A stretch of DNA of 64,000 nt, taken from positions 1-64,000 of the forward strand of contig NZ_JAFCLS010000045.1 in assembly GCF_018131075.1 (NCBI RefSeq), in the 5' to 3' direction. This document shows positions 9,355-17,300 of the stretch, piece after piece. A model generated the notes under the pieces. It had not been told where the DNA came from. It saw only the letters and a list, made by a program, of their open reading frames with translations, and did not search any database. The stretch is from Bradyrhizobium sp. JYMT SZCCT0428. Lineage in GTDB: Bacteria > Pseudomonadota > Alphaproteobacteria > Rhizobiales > Xanthobacteraceae. Position 1 is the stretch's first letter. Every line of letters starts with the position of its first letter. The translations under genes and the position numbers were made by a program.

Positions 9355-9852
9355 ATGGCGGATATCGCTGCGCTGACCCAACCGGAGCTCGATGCGCATT
9401 TCCTGCGCCTGAGCTTCGACGTCGCCCGCCGCACCATGACCCACGGCAATCATCCCTTCGGCGCCCTGCTCGTCGATGCGAACCGAAACGTGCTGCTCGA
9501 GGCCGAGAACGGCTACATGCCGTCCCATGACGGCACGGCGCATGCGGAACGGCTGCTGGCGACCCAGGCCTGCACCACGATCGATGCCAACATCCTGCGC
9601 GGCGCCACGCTCTATTCATCGGCCGAGCCCTGCGCAATGTGCGCCGGTGCGATCTACTGGGCCGGGATCGGCCGGCTGGTTTACGGCCTGAGCGAACATC
9701 GCTTGCGCGAACTGACCGGCAACCATCCGGAAAATCCGACCCTCGATCTGCCCTGCCGGGAAGTGTTCGGCAGCGGCCAGCGCTCGACCGAAGTGGTCGG
9801 CCCACTGCTGGAGGACGAGGCCGCGGCGGTTCATGCCGGGGTGTGGAAGTAA
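9355..9852 (+). CDS. Nucleoside/guanine deaminase (cytidine deaminase superfamily)
   Basis: The product is 165 residues. Zinc-site motifs are clear: HAE (H63, E65) and PCAMC (C93, C96). The family includes GuaD-type guanine deaminases, tRNA adenosine deaminases and nucleoside deaminases. The purine-uptake operon and the downstream xanthine dehydrogenase favour guanine to xanthine plus ammonia, but this is inference. A TTG directly precedes the chosen ATG. It closes the first operon, 9 bp after the ATPase gene. A hairpin repeat follows. Confidence 0.85.
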   Translation: MADIAALTQPELDAHFLRLSFDVARRTMTHGNHPFGALLVDANRNVLLEAENGYMPSHDGTAHAERLLATQACTTIDANILRGATLYSSAEPCAMCAGAIYWAGIGRLVYGLSEHRLRELTGNHPENPTLDLPCREVFGSGQRSTEVVGPLLEDEAAAVHAGVWK

Positions 9853-9874
9853 TTCTTCAGGCTGTGTCTTCTCT

Positions 9875-9967
9875 CCGTCATGGCCGGGCTTGTCCCGGCC
9901 ATCCACGTCTTTGCAACAACTGAAGAAAGCTAGACGTGGATGCCCGGGACAAGCCCGGGCATGACGA
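9875..9967. repeat. Palindromic intergenic repeat (CGGGCTTGTCCCGG type)
   Basis: The left arm (CCGTCATGGCCGGGCTTGTC...) pairs imperfectly with the right arm (...ACAAGCCCGGGCATGACG) around a short loop containing GACGT-related sequence on both sides. It lies between the two transporter operons and could end transcription of the first. No gene is seen from 9853 to 10071. Confidence 0.8.
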
Positions 9968-10071
9968 CGGGTGCTCAAAGAAAATCGCGCCTGCTACTTA
10001 CGCGCGGGTTTAAACTAGCCCAGTATTGAGGCATCCATTGCTTGGGACTCCTTGGGGACGCGTGACCACGA

Positions 10072-11643
10072 ATGCCGGATTCGACGCCTGCCGTGCAGCA
10101 CACCGGCGCCACACCGCTGCTCCAGACGGTGGGCCTGACCAAGCGCTATGGCACGCTCCTCGCCAATGACGCTGTCAGCATCGATATCTGGCCGCAGCAG
10201 ATCCACGCGCTGCTCGGCGAAAACGGCGCGGGCAAATCGACGCTGGTCAAGACCATCTACGGATTGATCCAGCCGAGCGAAGGCGAGATGCGCTGGCAAG
10301 GCGAGCAGATGGTTCTGTCCGGACCATCGGACGCCCGCGCGCGCGGCATCGGCATGGTGTTCCAGCATTTCTCGCTGTTCGACAATCTCACCGTTGCGGA
10401 AAACGTCGCCCTCGGGCTCGATGGCAAGGAATCCTTCAAGGACATGTCGGCGCGCCTTGAGGAAGTATCCCGTGTCTACGGGCTTCCGCTCAATCCCAAA
10501 CGCGAGGTCTGGCAATTGTCGGTCGGTGAACGCCAGCGCATCGAGATCGTGCGCGCGCTGATGCAGAACCCGAAATTCCTGATCCTCGACGAGCCGACCG
10601 CGGTGCTGACGCCGCAGGAGGCCGATCAGCTCTTCATCGTGCTCGACCGTCTCAAGGCGGAGGGGTGCGCGATCCTCTATATCAGCCACAAGCTGGCAGA
10701 GGTGAAACGGCTCTGCGACACCGCGACCATCCTGCGCGACGGCAAGAAGGTATCGACCTGCAACCCCAAAGCGGAGACCGCAGCTTCGCTCGCGCGCATG
10801 ATGGTCGGCGGCGAGATCAGGCGAGTGAAGGCTGCCGCCGACCGGCAAACGAACGTGGCGAGGCTGGTCGTCAACGACCTCACCCTCGCGCCGGACGATC
10901 TCCACGGCGTGCGGCTGCAGCACATCTCGTTCGAACTCAGGGGTGGCGAAATCCTCGGCATCGCCGGCGTGGCCGGTAACGGCCAGGACGAGCTTTTCGC
11001 GGCGCTGTCGGGAGAACGGCTGGCGCAGGACCCCGGCGCAGTGGTGATTGACGGGCGTGCCGCCGGGCACCTGTCGATCACGCAACGCCGCAAGCTCGGC
11101 GCGGCCTTCGTTCCCGAGGAAAGGCTCGGACACGCCGCCGCGCCACGCATGAGATTGTCAGAGAATGCGCTGCTGACCGGCCATGCGGCCTCCGGCATGG
11201 TCCAGCACGGCTTCGTCAACACCGCAGCCATGCTGAAAACCGTCGACCGCACCACCGAGGCCTTCGACGTGCGCAAGGCCAGCCGCGATCCGGAAGCCGC
11301 CAGCCTCTCCGGCGGCAATCTGCAGAAATTCATCGTCGGCCGCGAAATCCTGCGTAGTCCTGCCGTGCTGGTTGTCAGCCAGCCCACCTGGGGCGTCGAC
11401 GCCGGCGCTGGCGCCGTGATCCGCCAGGCCCTGCTCGATCTCGCGGCCTCCGGCGCGGCGGTGCTGGTCACGAGCCAGGATCTCGACGAGCTCACCGAGA
11501 TCACCGACCGTATCGCGGTGATGTTCCACGGCCATCTGTCGGAGCCGATGGCAACAGTGGATGCGAGCCGCGAGAAGCTCGGCCTGTTGATGGGTGGAAG
11601 CACATTGGAGCAGAAGGAAGCGGCGCATGCAGCTGGTGCTTGA
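10072..11643 (+). CDS. BMP-type ABC transporter ATP-binding protein (second system)
   Basis: This 523-residue tandem-NBD ATPase is paralogous to the 7813-9345 product. Domain 1 has GENGAGKST, LSVGERQR and FLILDEPTA; domain 2 has the degenerate GVAGNGQDE and LSGGNLQK. It is the first gene of the second importer operon, in which the order is ATPase, permease, permease, binding protein, the reverse of the first system. The 3' end overlaps the following permease start by 17 bp. Confidence 0.9.
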   Translation: MPDSTPAVQHTGATPLLQTVGLTKRYGTLLANDAVSIDIWPQQIHALLGENGAGKSTLVKTIYGLIQPSEGEMRWQGEQMVLSGPSDARARGIGMVFQHFSLFDNLTVAENVALGLDGKESFKDMSARLEEVSRVYGLPLNPKREVWQLSVGERQRIEIVRALMQNPKFLILDEPTAVLTPQEADQLFIVLDRLKAEGCAILYISHKLAEVKRLCDTATILRDGKKVSTCNPKAETAASLARMMVGGEIRRVKAAADRQTNVARLVVNDLTLAPDDLHGVRLQHISFELRGGEILGIAGVAGNGQDELFAALSGERLAQDPGAVVIDGRAAGHLSITQRRKLGAAFVPEERLGHAAAPRMRLSENALLTGHAASGMVQHGFVNTAAMLKTVDRTTEAFDVRKASRDPEAASLSGGNLQKFIVGREILRSPAVLVVSQPTWGVDAGAGAVIRQALLDLAASGAAVLVTSQDLDELTEITDRIAVMFHGHLSEPMATVDASREKLGLLMGGSTLEQKEAAHAAGA

Positions 11644-12718
11644 AAAGCGCGCCGAGCGGTCGAGCGCGATCGCGCTGATCTCGCCGCTGATCGCGATCGG
11701 CCTGACGCTGGCGACCATGAGCATCCTGTTTGCGATGCTCGGCAAGAATCCGATATCGGCGCTCGGCGTCTACTTTATCGCTCCCTTCGTCGACAGCTAT
11801 TCGCTGCAGGAGATCGCGGTGAAGGCGACTCCCCTGGTGATGATCGCGATCGGCCTGTCCCTGTGCTATCTCGCCAATGCCTGGAACATCGGCGCCGAAG
11901 GGCAATTCCTGATCGGCGCCGTCGCCGGCAGCTGGCTCGCTGTAAAGACCCAGGGCACCGACGCCGGCCCCTGGGTATTTCCGGCGATGCTGCTGCTGGG
12001 CGCTGTCGGCGGCGCGCTCTATGGCCTGATCCCGGCGATCTGCAAGGTCCGGTTCGGCGCCAGCGAAATCCTCACCAGCCTGATGCTGGTCTATGTCGCC
12101 GACCTGCTGCTCGATTATCTGGTGCGCGGTCCGTGGCGCGATCCCAAGGGTTTCAACTTCCCGACCACCGCCGAGTTCGATCCGGTCGCGACCGTGCCTG
12201 TGCTGATCGAGGGCGGACGGCTGCACCTTGGCGGCGTCATTGCGCTTGTCGTGGTCGCGGCAGGCGCGGTGCTGCTCGCCAGGACCATCAAGGGTTTTGA
12301 AATCCGCGTTGTCGGCGCCGCGCCCCGCGCCGCGCGCTTCGGCGGCTTCAATTCCAACCAGCTGATCCTGCTGGCCTTCGCAATTTCAGGCGCGCTGGCG
12401 GGCATGGCCGGGATCATCGAGGTCGCAGGGCCGGTCGGACATCTGCAACCCGGCATCTCGCCCGGTTACGGTTTCACCGCGATCATCGTCGCGTTCCTGG
12501 GACGGCTGAACCCGATTGGAATATTATTTGCAGGACTTTTCCTCGCACTCACCTTCATCGGCGGCGAGCAGGCGCAGATCACAATGAAAATCCCGTTGGA
12601 CGTTACCAAGGTGTTCCAGGGCATTCTGCTGTTCTTCGTGCTCGCCTGCGACTCCCTCATTCTCTACCGGTTCAAACTCGTCTTCGCGTCACCAAAGGTG
12701 TCCCGTGGGGCTCATTGA
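11627..12718 (+). CDS. BMP-type ABC transporter permease (second system)
   Basis: The product is a 363-residue polytopic membrane protein. ATG 11627 was preferred to an in-frame upstream ATG because AAGGAAG precedes it and the resulting N-terminus leads straight into the first helix. Motif LANAWNIGAEGQFLIGAV marks the long permease class of BMP systems. It overlaps both neighbours, implying coupled translation. Confidence 0.9.
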   Translation: MQLVLEKRAERSSAIALISPLIAIGLTLATMSILFAMLGKNPISALGVYFIAPFVDSYSLQEIAVKATPLVMIAIGLSLCYLANAWNIGAEGQFLIGAVAGSWLAVKTQGTDAGPWVFPAMLLLGAVGGALYGLIPAICKVRFGASEILTSLMLVYVADLLLDYLVRGPWRDPKGFNFPTTAEFDPVATVPVLIEGGRLHLGGVIALVVVAAGAVLLARTIKGFEIRVVGAAPRAARFGGFNSNQLILLAFAISGALAGMAGIIEVAGPVGHLQPGISPGYGFTAIIVAFLGRLNPIGILFAGLFLALTFIGGEQAQITMKIPLDVTKVFQGILLFFVLACDSLILYRFKLVFASPKVSRGAH

Positions 12719-13622
12719 GGCCATCATCCTTGCGGTGCTGGCGGCCTCCACGCCGCTGCTGCTGGCTGCGACCGGCGAACTCGTGACCGAACGCGCCGGC
12801 GTGCTCAACCTCGGCGTCGAGGGCATGATGATCGTGGGCGCGGCCTGCGGCTTCGGCGGCGCCTGGCTGTCCGGTTCGGTCATCATCGGCGCGCTGTGCG
12901 GCATCGGCGCCGGCGTGCTGATGTCGCTGATCTTCGCGCTGATGACGCTGGGCCTTGCGGTCAACCAGGTCGCAACCGGCCTCGCGCTGACCATTTTGGG
13001 CATCGGCCTGTCCGGCCTGATCGGCTCCCGCTTCGTCGGCGAAAAGATTTCGCTGGCGCCGCATCTGCATATTCCCGGCCTCACCGACATCCCGCTGGTC
13101 GGGCGCATCCTGTTCGGCGAGGACGCCTTCGTGTACCTCTCGCTCGCGCTCGTGATTGGCGTCTGGTTCTTCCTGTACAGGACCCGGACCGGGCTGATCC
13201 TGCGCGCCGCCGGCGACAACCACACGTCAGCGCATGCGCTCGGCTATCCCGTGCTCAGGATCCGGATGTTCGCGGTGATGTTCGGCGGCGCCTGTGCTGG
13301 TTTGGCCGGCGCCTATCTGCCGCTCGCCTACACACCGTTTTTCATTCCGGGCATGACGGCCGGGCGCGGATGGATCGCGCTGGCGCTGGTCGTGTTCGCC
13401 TCATGGCTGCCGGGGCGCCTCGTGATCGGCGCCTACCTGTTCGGCGCGGTGACGATCCTGCAACTGCACGCCCAAGGCTGGGGCGTCGGCGTCCCCTCGC
13501 AATTGATGTCGGCACTGCCGTATCTTGCGACCATCATCGTCCTTGTCCTGATTTCACGTGCACGAACCGGGGGTTCGACCGCGCCTGCAGCGCTCGGGAC
13601 CGTGTTCGTGCCCGACCGGTAA
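12705..13622 (+). CDS. BMP-type ABC transporter permease (second system)
   Basis: This 305-residue membrane protein is the short permease class, with the conserved N-terminal ERAGVLNLGVEGMM. It begins at GTG 12705, 14 bp inside the preceding gene. It should form the translocation path with the 11627-12718 product for the ligand delivered by the 13699-14778 binding protein. Confidence 0.9.
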   Translation: MGLIEAIILAVLAASTPLLLAATGELVTERAGVLNLGVEGMMIVGAACGFGGAWLSGSVIIGALCGIGAGVLMSLIFALMTLGLAVNQVATGLALTILGIGLSGLIGSRFVGEKISLAPHLHIPGLTDIPLVGRILFGEDAFVYLSLALVIGVWFFLYRTRTGLILRAAGDNHTSAHALGYPVLRIRMFAVMFGGACAGLAGAYLPLAYTPFFIPGMTAGRGWIALALVVFASWLPGRLVIGAYLFGAVTILQLHAQGWGVGVPSQLMSALPYLATIIVLVLISRARTGGSTAPAALGTVFVPDR

Positions 13623-13698
13623 CATGCCCGAAGCGCGCGCGACGGGGCGCTGCGCATCGGGAAGAGTGCGTCCACCCGTCAGCGAAACGGAGAGATCC

Positions 13699-14778
13699 AT
13701 GAAAAAGATTCTGATCGCGGCAACCGCAGCGGTACTCGCCACCGGCGCAGGCCTCCTCGGTGCTTCCGCCGCCGACAAACTCAAGATCGGATTCATCTAT
13801 CTCGGCCCGGTCGGCGATCTCGGCTGGACCTATCAGCATGACCTCGGCCGCCTCGAGATGGTCAAGGAATTCGGCGACAAGGTCGAAACCACGTTCCTGG
13901 AGAACGTCAGCGAAGGCCCGGACTCCGAACGCTCGATCGAGCAGCTGGCGCGCGCCGGCAACAAGCTGATCTTCACCACCTCGTTCGGCTACATGGAGCC
14001 GACGCTGAAGGTCGCAAAGAAATATCCTAACGTGCATTTCGAGCACGCCACCGGCTACAAGCGCGACAAGAACATGTCGACCTATTCAGGGCGGTTCTAC
14101 GAGGGCCGCTACATCCAGGGCATCATCGCCGCCAAGATGTCGAAATCGGGCGTGCTCGGCTATATCGCTTCGTTCCCGATTCCCGAAGTGATCTCCGGCA
14201 TCAACGCCACCATGCTCGGCGCGCAGACCATCAATCCCAACATCAAGGTCAAGATCATCTGGGCCAACACCTGGTTCGATCCCGGCAAGGAAGCCGACGC
14301 CGCCAAGGCGTTGATCGACCAGGGCGCCGACATCATCATGCAGCACACGGACAGCCCCGCCGCGATGCAGGTCGCCGCCGAGCGCGGCAAGCTGGCGTTC
14401 GGCCAGGATTCCGAAATGATCAAGTTCGGCCCGAAGGCGCAGCTCACCTCGACCATGAACAATTGGGGCCCCTACTACATCCAGCGCGTCAAGGCCGAGC
14501 TTGACGGCACCTGGAAGTCGGAAGATTTCTGGGGCGGCCTCAAGTCGAAACTGGTCGTGATGGCCCCCTACACCAACATGCCCGACGACGTGAAGAAACT
14601 GGCAATGGACACCGAAGCCGCCATCATCGAAGGCAGACTGCAGCCGTTCAAGTGCCCGATCGTCGGCCAGGACGGCAAGGAAGTCGAATGCAAGGGCGGG
14701 ACGCATCTCGACGACGGTCAGGTGCTCGGCATGAATTTTTACGTGAAGGGCATCGACGAGAAGATTCCGGGGAAGTGA
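13699..14778 (+). CDS. BMP-family ABC transporter substrate-binding protein (second system)
   Basis: This 359-residue periplasmic protein has a Sec-type signal peptide (MKKILIAATAAVLATGAG, cleavage after ASA near residue 24), in contrast to the Tat signal of the first binding protein. Downstream text (KIGFIYLGPVGDLGWTYQHD) is typical of BMP/PnrA proteins. ATG 13699 is preceded by GGAGAG. It lies 76 bp after the permease gene, a spacing compatible with extra expression of the binding protein. Ligand unknown; a purine is likely from context. Confidence 0.9.
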   Translation: MKKILIAATAAVLATGAGLLGASAADKLKIGFIYLGPVGDLGWTYQHDLGRLEMVKEFGDKVETTFLENVSEGPDSERSIEQLARAGNKLIFTTSFGYMEPTLKVAKKYPNVHFEHATGYKRDKNMSTYSGRFYEGRYIQGIIAAKMSKSGVLGYIASFPIPEVISGINATMLGAQTINPNIKVKIIWANTWFDPGKEADAAKALIDQGADIIMQHTDSPAAMQVAAERGKLAFGQDSEMIKFGPKAQLTSTMNNWGPYYIQRVKAELDGTWKSEDFWGGLKSKLVVMAPYTNMPDDVKKLAMDTEAAIIEGRLQPFKCPIVGQDGKEVECKGGTHLDDGQVLGMNFYVKGIDEKIPGK

Positions 14779-14794
14779 GGGGTGGTCTCGGTTC

Positions 14795-14972
14795 ACCTCT
14801 CCCCGCTCTTTGCGGGGAGAGGTCGGATCGCCCTTGCGATCCGGGTGAGGGGCGAGGCACACGCTCGCAATTTTGACGGCCTCACGAAGACAGCACTCGC
14901 AAGACAACTCTCATCTGACCTGGGGATAGAGCCCCTCACCCCAACCCTCTCCCCGCAAGCGCGGGGCGAGGG
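14795..14972. repeat. Pair of inverted CTCTCCCCGC-type repeats
   Basis: CCTCTCCCCGC...GCGGGGAGAGG forms a tight hairpin at about 14796-14822, and a related, oppositely oriented CCTCTCCCCGC...GCGGGGCGAGG occurs at 14946-14972. The block lies between the convergent binding-protein and 8-oxoguanine deaminase genes, so it can terminate both transcripts. No coding sequence is seen in 14779-14992. Confidence 0.75.
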
Positions 14973-14992
14973 AGCGCACCTAGCGCACCACC

Positions 14993-16342
14993 CTACCCCG
15001 CCTGCATCGCACGCGCCGCCGCGCTGTGGCGGCGGATCAGGTCCGGTACGTCGAGGCCGGGGATCGCGCCATCGGTCACTACCCACTTGCCACCGACCAT
15101 GACGCGATCGGCACGGTGCGCGCCGCACAGCACCAGCGCGGCGAGCGGATCGCCGTGGCCGGAGAATCGCAGCTCGTCGAGCTTGAACAGCGCGAGATCG
15201 GCCGCCTTGCCGACTGCGATCTCGCCGAGTTCGGGGCGGCCGACGCAAGCCGCCGAGCCCCTGGTGGCCCAGCGCAGCGCGTCCTTGTGGCTGACGCGGC
15301 CGACGCCGTAGCGCGCCCGTTGCAAGAGAAACGCGGCGCGTACTTCCTGCATCAGGTTGGACTCGTCGTTCGACGCCGAGCCATCGACGCCGAGGCCGAT
15401 CGAAACCCCCGCCTCCTCCATCTCGCAGACCGGGCAGCAGCCGGAGGCAAGCGTCTGGTTACTGCAGGCGCAATGCGTAATCGCGGTCCTGGCCTTGCCC
15501 AGCCGCTGCATTTCCGTAGCGTTGAAGTGGATGCCGTGCGCCAGCCAGGTCCGCGAATTGAGCCAGCCGCATTGTTCGAGATAATCCAGTGGCCGGCAGC
15601 CATGCATCTGCTCGCAGAACCTGTTCTCGTCTTCCGTCTCCGCCAGATGCGTGTGCAGGCGAACGTCGAGTTTATCCGCAAGCGTGGCGGTCGCACGCAT
15701 CAGCGAGGTCGTCACCGAAAACGGCGAACACGGCGCCAGCGCGATCTGCACCATCGCGTCCTCGCCGCGCTGGTGGTGTTTTGCCACCACGCGCGCGCTG
15801 TCGGCCAAGATCGTGTCCTCGTCCTGCACCACGCTGTCGGGCGGCAGGCCGCCGTCCTTTTGCGAGCGGTCCATCGAGCCGCGGGTCAGCAGCACGCGAA
15901 TGCCGAGGCGCTGCGCGGCGGCGACCTCGATATCGATGGCATCCTCGAGGCCTGCCGGAAACACGTAGTGATGATCTGTCGTGGTGGTGCAGCCGGACAG
16001 CAGCAATTCCGACATCGCCACGGTGACGCCGAGATGCAGCGATTCCGGCGTCAGCCGCGCCCAGACCGGATAGAGCGCCTGCAACCACGGGAACAGCTCG
16101 CGATCGAGGGCGGCCGGCAGCGCCCGGGTCAGGGTCTGGTAGAAGTGATGATGGGTGTTGATCAGCCCGGGCAGCACGACATGGACGCCGGCATCATAGA
16201 CGGCGGTATCTGATGTCGCGGGTTCCCGGCCGCGCGGCACCAGTTCGACGATCTTGCTGCCGCGAACCACAACGCCGCGCTCGGCGCCGTCGGCGAAAAT
16301 AGAAAGCGGATCCTTGATCCATATCGCCTGCGTTTGGTCCAT
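14993..16342 (-). CDS. 8-oxoguanine deaminase (amidohydrolase superfamily)
   Basis: This 449-residue cytosolic metal-dependent deaminase of the AtzA/TrzN/GuaD branch would convert 8-oxoguanine to urate and ammonia. Metal-binding motifs seen are NTHHHFYQ (H64 and H66), HTHLAET, LAHGIHF and the Asp in GLGVDGSAS. The pattern around LDRELFPWLQALYPVW and SGCTTTTDHHYVFP agrees with the group of enzymes characterised as 8-oxoguanine deaminases. ATG 16342 was chosen because GGTGG precedes it. It is convergent with the transporter operon and divergent from the xanthine dehydrogenase genes. Another aminopurine or pterin substrate cannot be excluded. Confidence 0.85.
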   Translation of the reverse strand: MDQTQAIWIKDPLSIFADGAERGVVVRGSKIVELVPRGREPATSDTAVYDAGVHVVLPGLINTHHHFYQTLTRALPAALDRELFPWLQALYPVWARLTPESLHLGVTVAMSELLLSGCTTTTDHHYVFPAGLEDAIDIEVAAAQRLGIRVLLTRGSMDRSQKDGGLPPDSVVQDEDTILADSARVVAKHHQRGEDAMVQIALAPCSPFSVTTSLMRATATLADKLDVRLHTHLAETEDENRFCEQMHGCRPLDYLEQCGWLNSRTWLAHGIHFNATEMQRLGKARTAITHCACSNQTLASGCCPVCEMEEAGVSIGLGVDGSASNDESNLMQEVRAAFLLQRARYGVGRVSHKDALRWATRGSAACVGRPELGEIAVGKAADLALFKLDELRFSGHGDPLAALVLCGAHRADRVMVGGKWVVTDGAIPGLDVPDLIRRHSAAARAMQAG

Positions 16343-16466
16343 GATCCCACCTGATTTGCGGACGCACTTAGGAATGCAAGACCATCCCAACGGCATTGGC
16401 AATTGGCGCTGGTCTTGCAACACTTCATAATCGGAGATGCATCACCTTGAAAGCGTTAGCGTATCC

Positions 16467-17300
16467 ATGGACCTGAACACCATCCGCGCCGTTGCACGTC
16501 CGACCACGCGGGATGAATTGCCCGTTTGGACGGCAGACGACACCTGGCTTGCCGGCGGGACCTGGCTGTTCTCGGAACCGCAAACCCATCTGACCCGGCT
16601 GATCGACCTCACCGATCTGAAATGGCCGGCGCTCACCGTCAGCGAAACCGGCTTGTCGGTTGCCGCGACCTGCACGGTGGCGCAACTCGATGCGCTTGCC
16701 TGCCCGCCGGAATGGACCGCCTCGCCGCTGGTCAACCAATGCTGCCGTGCGTTCCTGGCTTCCTTCAAGATCTGGAAGACCGCGACGGTGGGCGGCAACA
16801 TCTGCATGTCGCTGCCGGCGGGGCCGATGATCTCGCTGACCGCGGCGCTCGACGGCATCTGTACGATCTGGCAGGCCGGCGGCGGCGAACGGCAAATTCC
16901 GGTGGCGGATTTCGTCACCGGTGACCAGCGTAACGTGCTGGCGCCCGGTGATCTCCTGCGGCAGATCGATATTCCCCTTGCGGCGCTGAAGCGACGCTCC
17001 GCGTTCCGTCAGATCTCGCTGACGCCGGTCGGCCGTTCGGCAGCGCTCTTGATCGGAAGTGTGAGCAGCGACGGCGGATTGGCGCTGACGGTCACCGCGT
17101 CTACCGCGCGGCCCGTTCAGTTTTCCTTTGCGGGTATTCCAGCAGCAAAGGACCTGCGCGACGCGATCCTGCAGCGTATCCCCGACGGCCTTTATCACAC
17201 CGACGTCCACGGCAAGCCGATGTGGCGCAAGGCGATGACGCTGCGGCTGGCCGAAGAAATCCGCGGCGAATTGCAGGCGGTGCCAAGAGTGACGCCATGA
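16467..17300 (+). CDS. Xanthine dehydrogenase family FAD-binding subunit
   Basis: The product is 277 residues with the FAD-binding fold of the molybdenum hydroxylases. Flavin motifs LAGGTWLF near the N-terminus and ATVGGNICMS in the middle are recognisable. The start is ambiguous: ATG 16437, which has GGAG immediately before it, would add 10 residues. Its stop overlaps the start of the Fe-S/Mo subunit as ATGA, so the two are made together and should form one hydroxylase complex with electron flow Mo to 2Fe-2S to FAD. Confidence 0.85.
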   Translation: MDLNTIRAVARPTTRDELPVWTADDTWLAGGTWLFSEPQTHLTRLIDLTDLKWPALTVSETGLSVAATCTVAQLDALACPPEWTASPLVNQCCRAFLASFKIWKTATVGGNICMSLPAGPMISLTAALDGICTIWQAGGGERQIPVADFVTGDQRNVLAPGDLLRQIDIPLAALKRRSAFRQISLTPVGRSAALLIGSVSSDGGLALTVTASTARPVQFSFAGIPAAKDLRDAILQRIPDGLYHTDVHGKPMWRKAMTLRLAEEIRGELQAVPRVTP

